Source: Chryseobacterium culicis (GTDB lineage Bacteria > Bacteroidota > Bacteroidia > Flavobacteriales > Weeksellaceae). From it: a stretch of 64,000 nt of DNA. The translations under genes and the position numbers were made by a program. The notes below the pieces were generated by a model. It searched no databases. It saw only the letters and a list, made by a program, of their open reading frames with translations, and was not told the origin of the DNA. The stretch is from positions 2,574,665-2,638,664 of the forward strand of contig NZ_PCPP01000001.1 in NCBI RefSeq assembly GCF_002979755.1, in the 5' to 3' direction. Of this stretch, positions 62,825-64,000 are shown piece after piece (position 1 is the stretch's first letter; each line of letters starts with the position of its first letter).

Positions 62825-64000
62825 TTATTCCTCTAGTCTTACGTCTAATCCAAGACCTTGTAACTCGTGAAGTAATACGTTGAATGATTCTGGAATACCT
62901 GGTTCAGGCATAGATTCACCTTTCGCAATGGCTTCATAAGTTTTTGCTCTACCAATCACGTCATCCGACTTCACAGTCAAGATCTCTCTCAGGATGTTAG
63001 ATGCACCGAATGCTTCAAGTGCCCAAACCTCCATCTCTCCGAATCTCTGACCTCCGAACTGAGCTTTACCTCCTAACGGCTGCTGAGTAATCAATGAGTA
63101 AGGACCAATAGAACGTGCGTGCATCTTATCATCTACCATGTGTCCTAGTTTCAACATATAAATGATACCTACTGTTGCAGCCTGAGTAAATCTTTCTCCG
63201 GTACCACCATCATAAAGGTGAGTGTGACCGAATTTAGGAAGACCTGCTTTCTCAGTATACTCAGTAATCTGATCAAGACTTGCTCCATCGAAGATTGGTG
63301 TAGCGAACTTCAATCCTAATTTTCTACCAGCCCATCCAAGAACGGTTTCGTAGATCTGACCGATGTTCATACGGGAAGGTACCCCTAGTGGATTCAATAC
63401 GATATCTACTGGTGTTCCATCTTCCAGGAATGGCATATCTTCTTCACGAACGATTCTTGAAACGATACCTTTGTTACCGTGACGTCCTGCCATCTTATCT
63501 CCTACATTCAGTTTACGTTTCTTAGCGATGTAAACTTTAGCCAACTTCATGATACCTGCCGGAAGCTCATCTCCGATTGAAATTGCAAATTTCTCACGGT
63601 TTTTAACTCCCTGGATGTCGTTATATTTGATTTTGTAATTGTGAATTAATTGTTTGATCAATTCATTTTTATCAGCGTCTACTGTCCAGTCTGCACCGCT
63701 AACATTTACATAATCTTCAACTGAAGTTAATAACTTGTGAGTGAATTTCACACCTTTACCGATGATTTCTTCGTCAAGGTCATTTTGTACCCCTTGAGAA
63801 GTTTTACCGCTTACCAGTGTATTTAATTTTTCAATTAAAGTATTTCTCAACTCATCAAATTTAGCCTTGTAAGTGTTTTCAATTTCTTCAAGTCTAAGTT
63901 TTTCTTCAGTTCTTTTCTTTTTGTCTTTAATGTTTCTAGAGAACAATTTCTTGTTGATAACAACTCCTCTTAATGAAGAGTCAGCTTTCAATGAAGCATC
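62825..64000 (-). CDS. rpoB: DNA-directed RNA polymerase subunit beta, C-terminal part (cut by window end)
   Basis: About 390 residues of the C-terminal third; the frame stays open to the last base so the N-terminus is outside. [18 protein letters not shown] and [20 protein letters not shown] are the conserved C-terminal blocks, plus [13 protein letters not shown]. The rifampicin-binding region lies outside the window. Confidence 0.98.
   Translation of the reverse strand, partial: DASLKADSSLRGVVINKKLFSRNIKDKKKRTEEKLRLEEIENTYKAKFDELRNTLIEKLNTLVSGKTSQGVQNDLDEEIIGKGVKFTHKLLTSVEDYVNVSGADWTVDADKNELIKQLIHNYKIKYNDIQGVKNREKFAISIGDELPAGIMKLAKVYIAKKRKLNVGDKMAGRHGNKGIVSRIVREEDMPFLEDGTPVDIVLNPLGVPSRMNIGQIYETVLGWAGRKLGLKFATPIFDGASLDQITEYTEKAGLPKFGHTHLYDGGTGERFTQAATVGIIYMLKLGHMVDDKMHARSIGPYSLITQQPLGGKAQFGGQRFGEMEVWALEAFGASNILREILTVKSDDVIGRAKTYEAIAKGESMPEPGIPESFNVLLHELQGLGLDVRLEE

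Overview
The window looks like chromosomal DNA of a Bacteroidota flavobacterium, most probably Chryseobacterium or a close Weeksellaceae relative. It is AT-rich, and its coding style and protein families are flavobacterial. These include three proteins with type IX secretion (T9SS) C-terminal sorting domains, many short secreted or lipoproteins, DUF3467 next to rpoC, and promoters with the Bacteroidota -7 box TAnnTTTG. Genus is inference from protein style; no 16S gene is present.

Layout. 1-2.2 kb is an accessory patch. It holds the end of an ATPase gene and an HNH nuclease gene that resemble the Septu (PtuA/PtuB) anti-phage pair, an attC-like element directly after the nuclease stop, a small XRE regulator, a long foldback and a gene remnant. 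2.3-22.9 kb is a run of about 28 genes, all on the + strand. Most encode small signal-peptide, lipo- or membrane proteins without a recognised family, mixed with SUKH (SMI1/KNR4) proteins, a kelch protein, DUF4919, DUF2461, DUF2628, a VOC protein, a RibD-like reductase, a HEFGH protein, a class C beta-lactamase-like hydrolase, CHMI and DinB-like proteins. Inside it, 4.6-5.4 kb holds a GC-rich degenerate 21-bp repeat and two gene relics. 22.94-23.25 kb has six exact DnaA boxes (TTATCCACA), a candidate oriC or DnaA-binding cluster.

23.3-35 kb holds a hydrolase, DUF2200, an FMN riboswitch with ribB, a T9SS protein, a TonB-receptor-like protein, an MHS transporter, and a four-gene operon of secreted hydrolase, ECF sigma factor, membrane protein and methyltransferase. 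35-45.6 kb is mostly housekeeping: an ABC exporter, a hydrolase with a Crp-like regulator, truA, lpxK-punA, a thioredoxin, a GNAT protein, dinB (Pol IV) and an alpha-amylase. 45.6-52 kb holds an unlisted 55-aa cysteine-rich RiPP/bacteriocin-like peptide gene, an esterase, a triplicated intergenic repeat, AraC divergent from cupin-ADH, HxlR divergent from an NmrA-type reductase, and a nucleotide pyrophosphatase-like phosphodiesterase. 53-58 kb has a double GNAT protein and an operon (DUF5777, c-type cytochrome, YceI, ankyrin, T9SS protein) under a Crp-like regulator. A GTGA-N6-TCAC site sits inside that operon's promoter. 58-64 kb is rpoB (cut by the window end), rpoC and DUF3467 on the - strand.

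Most unusual items: the orphan RiPP-like peptide, the DnaA-box cluster, the Crp-site-controlled cytochrome operon, the 21-bp repeat, and the cassette-like defence pair. No tRNA, rRNA, CRISPR array or complete insertion sequence was seen.
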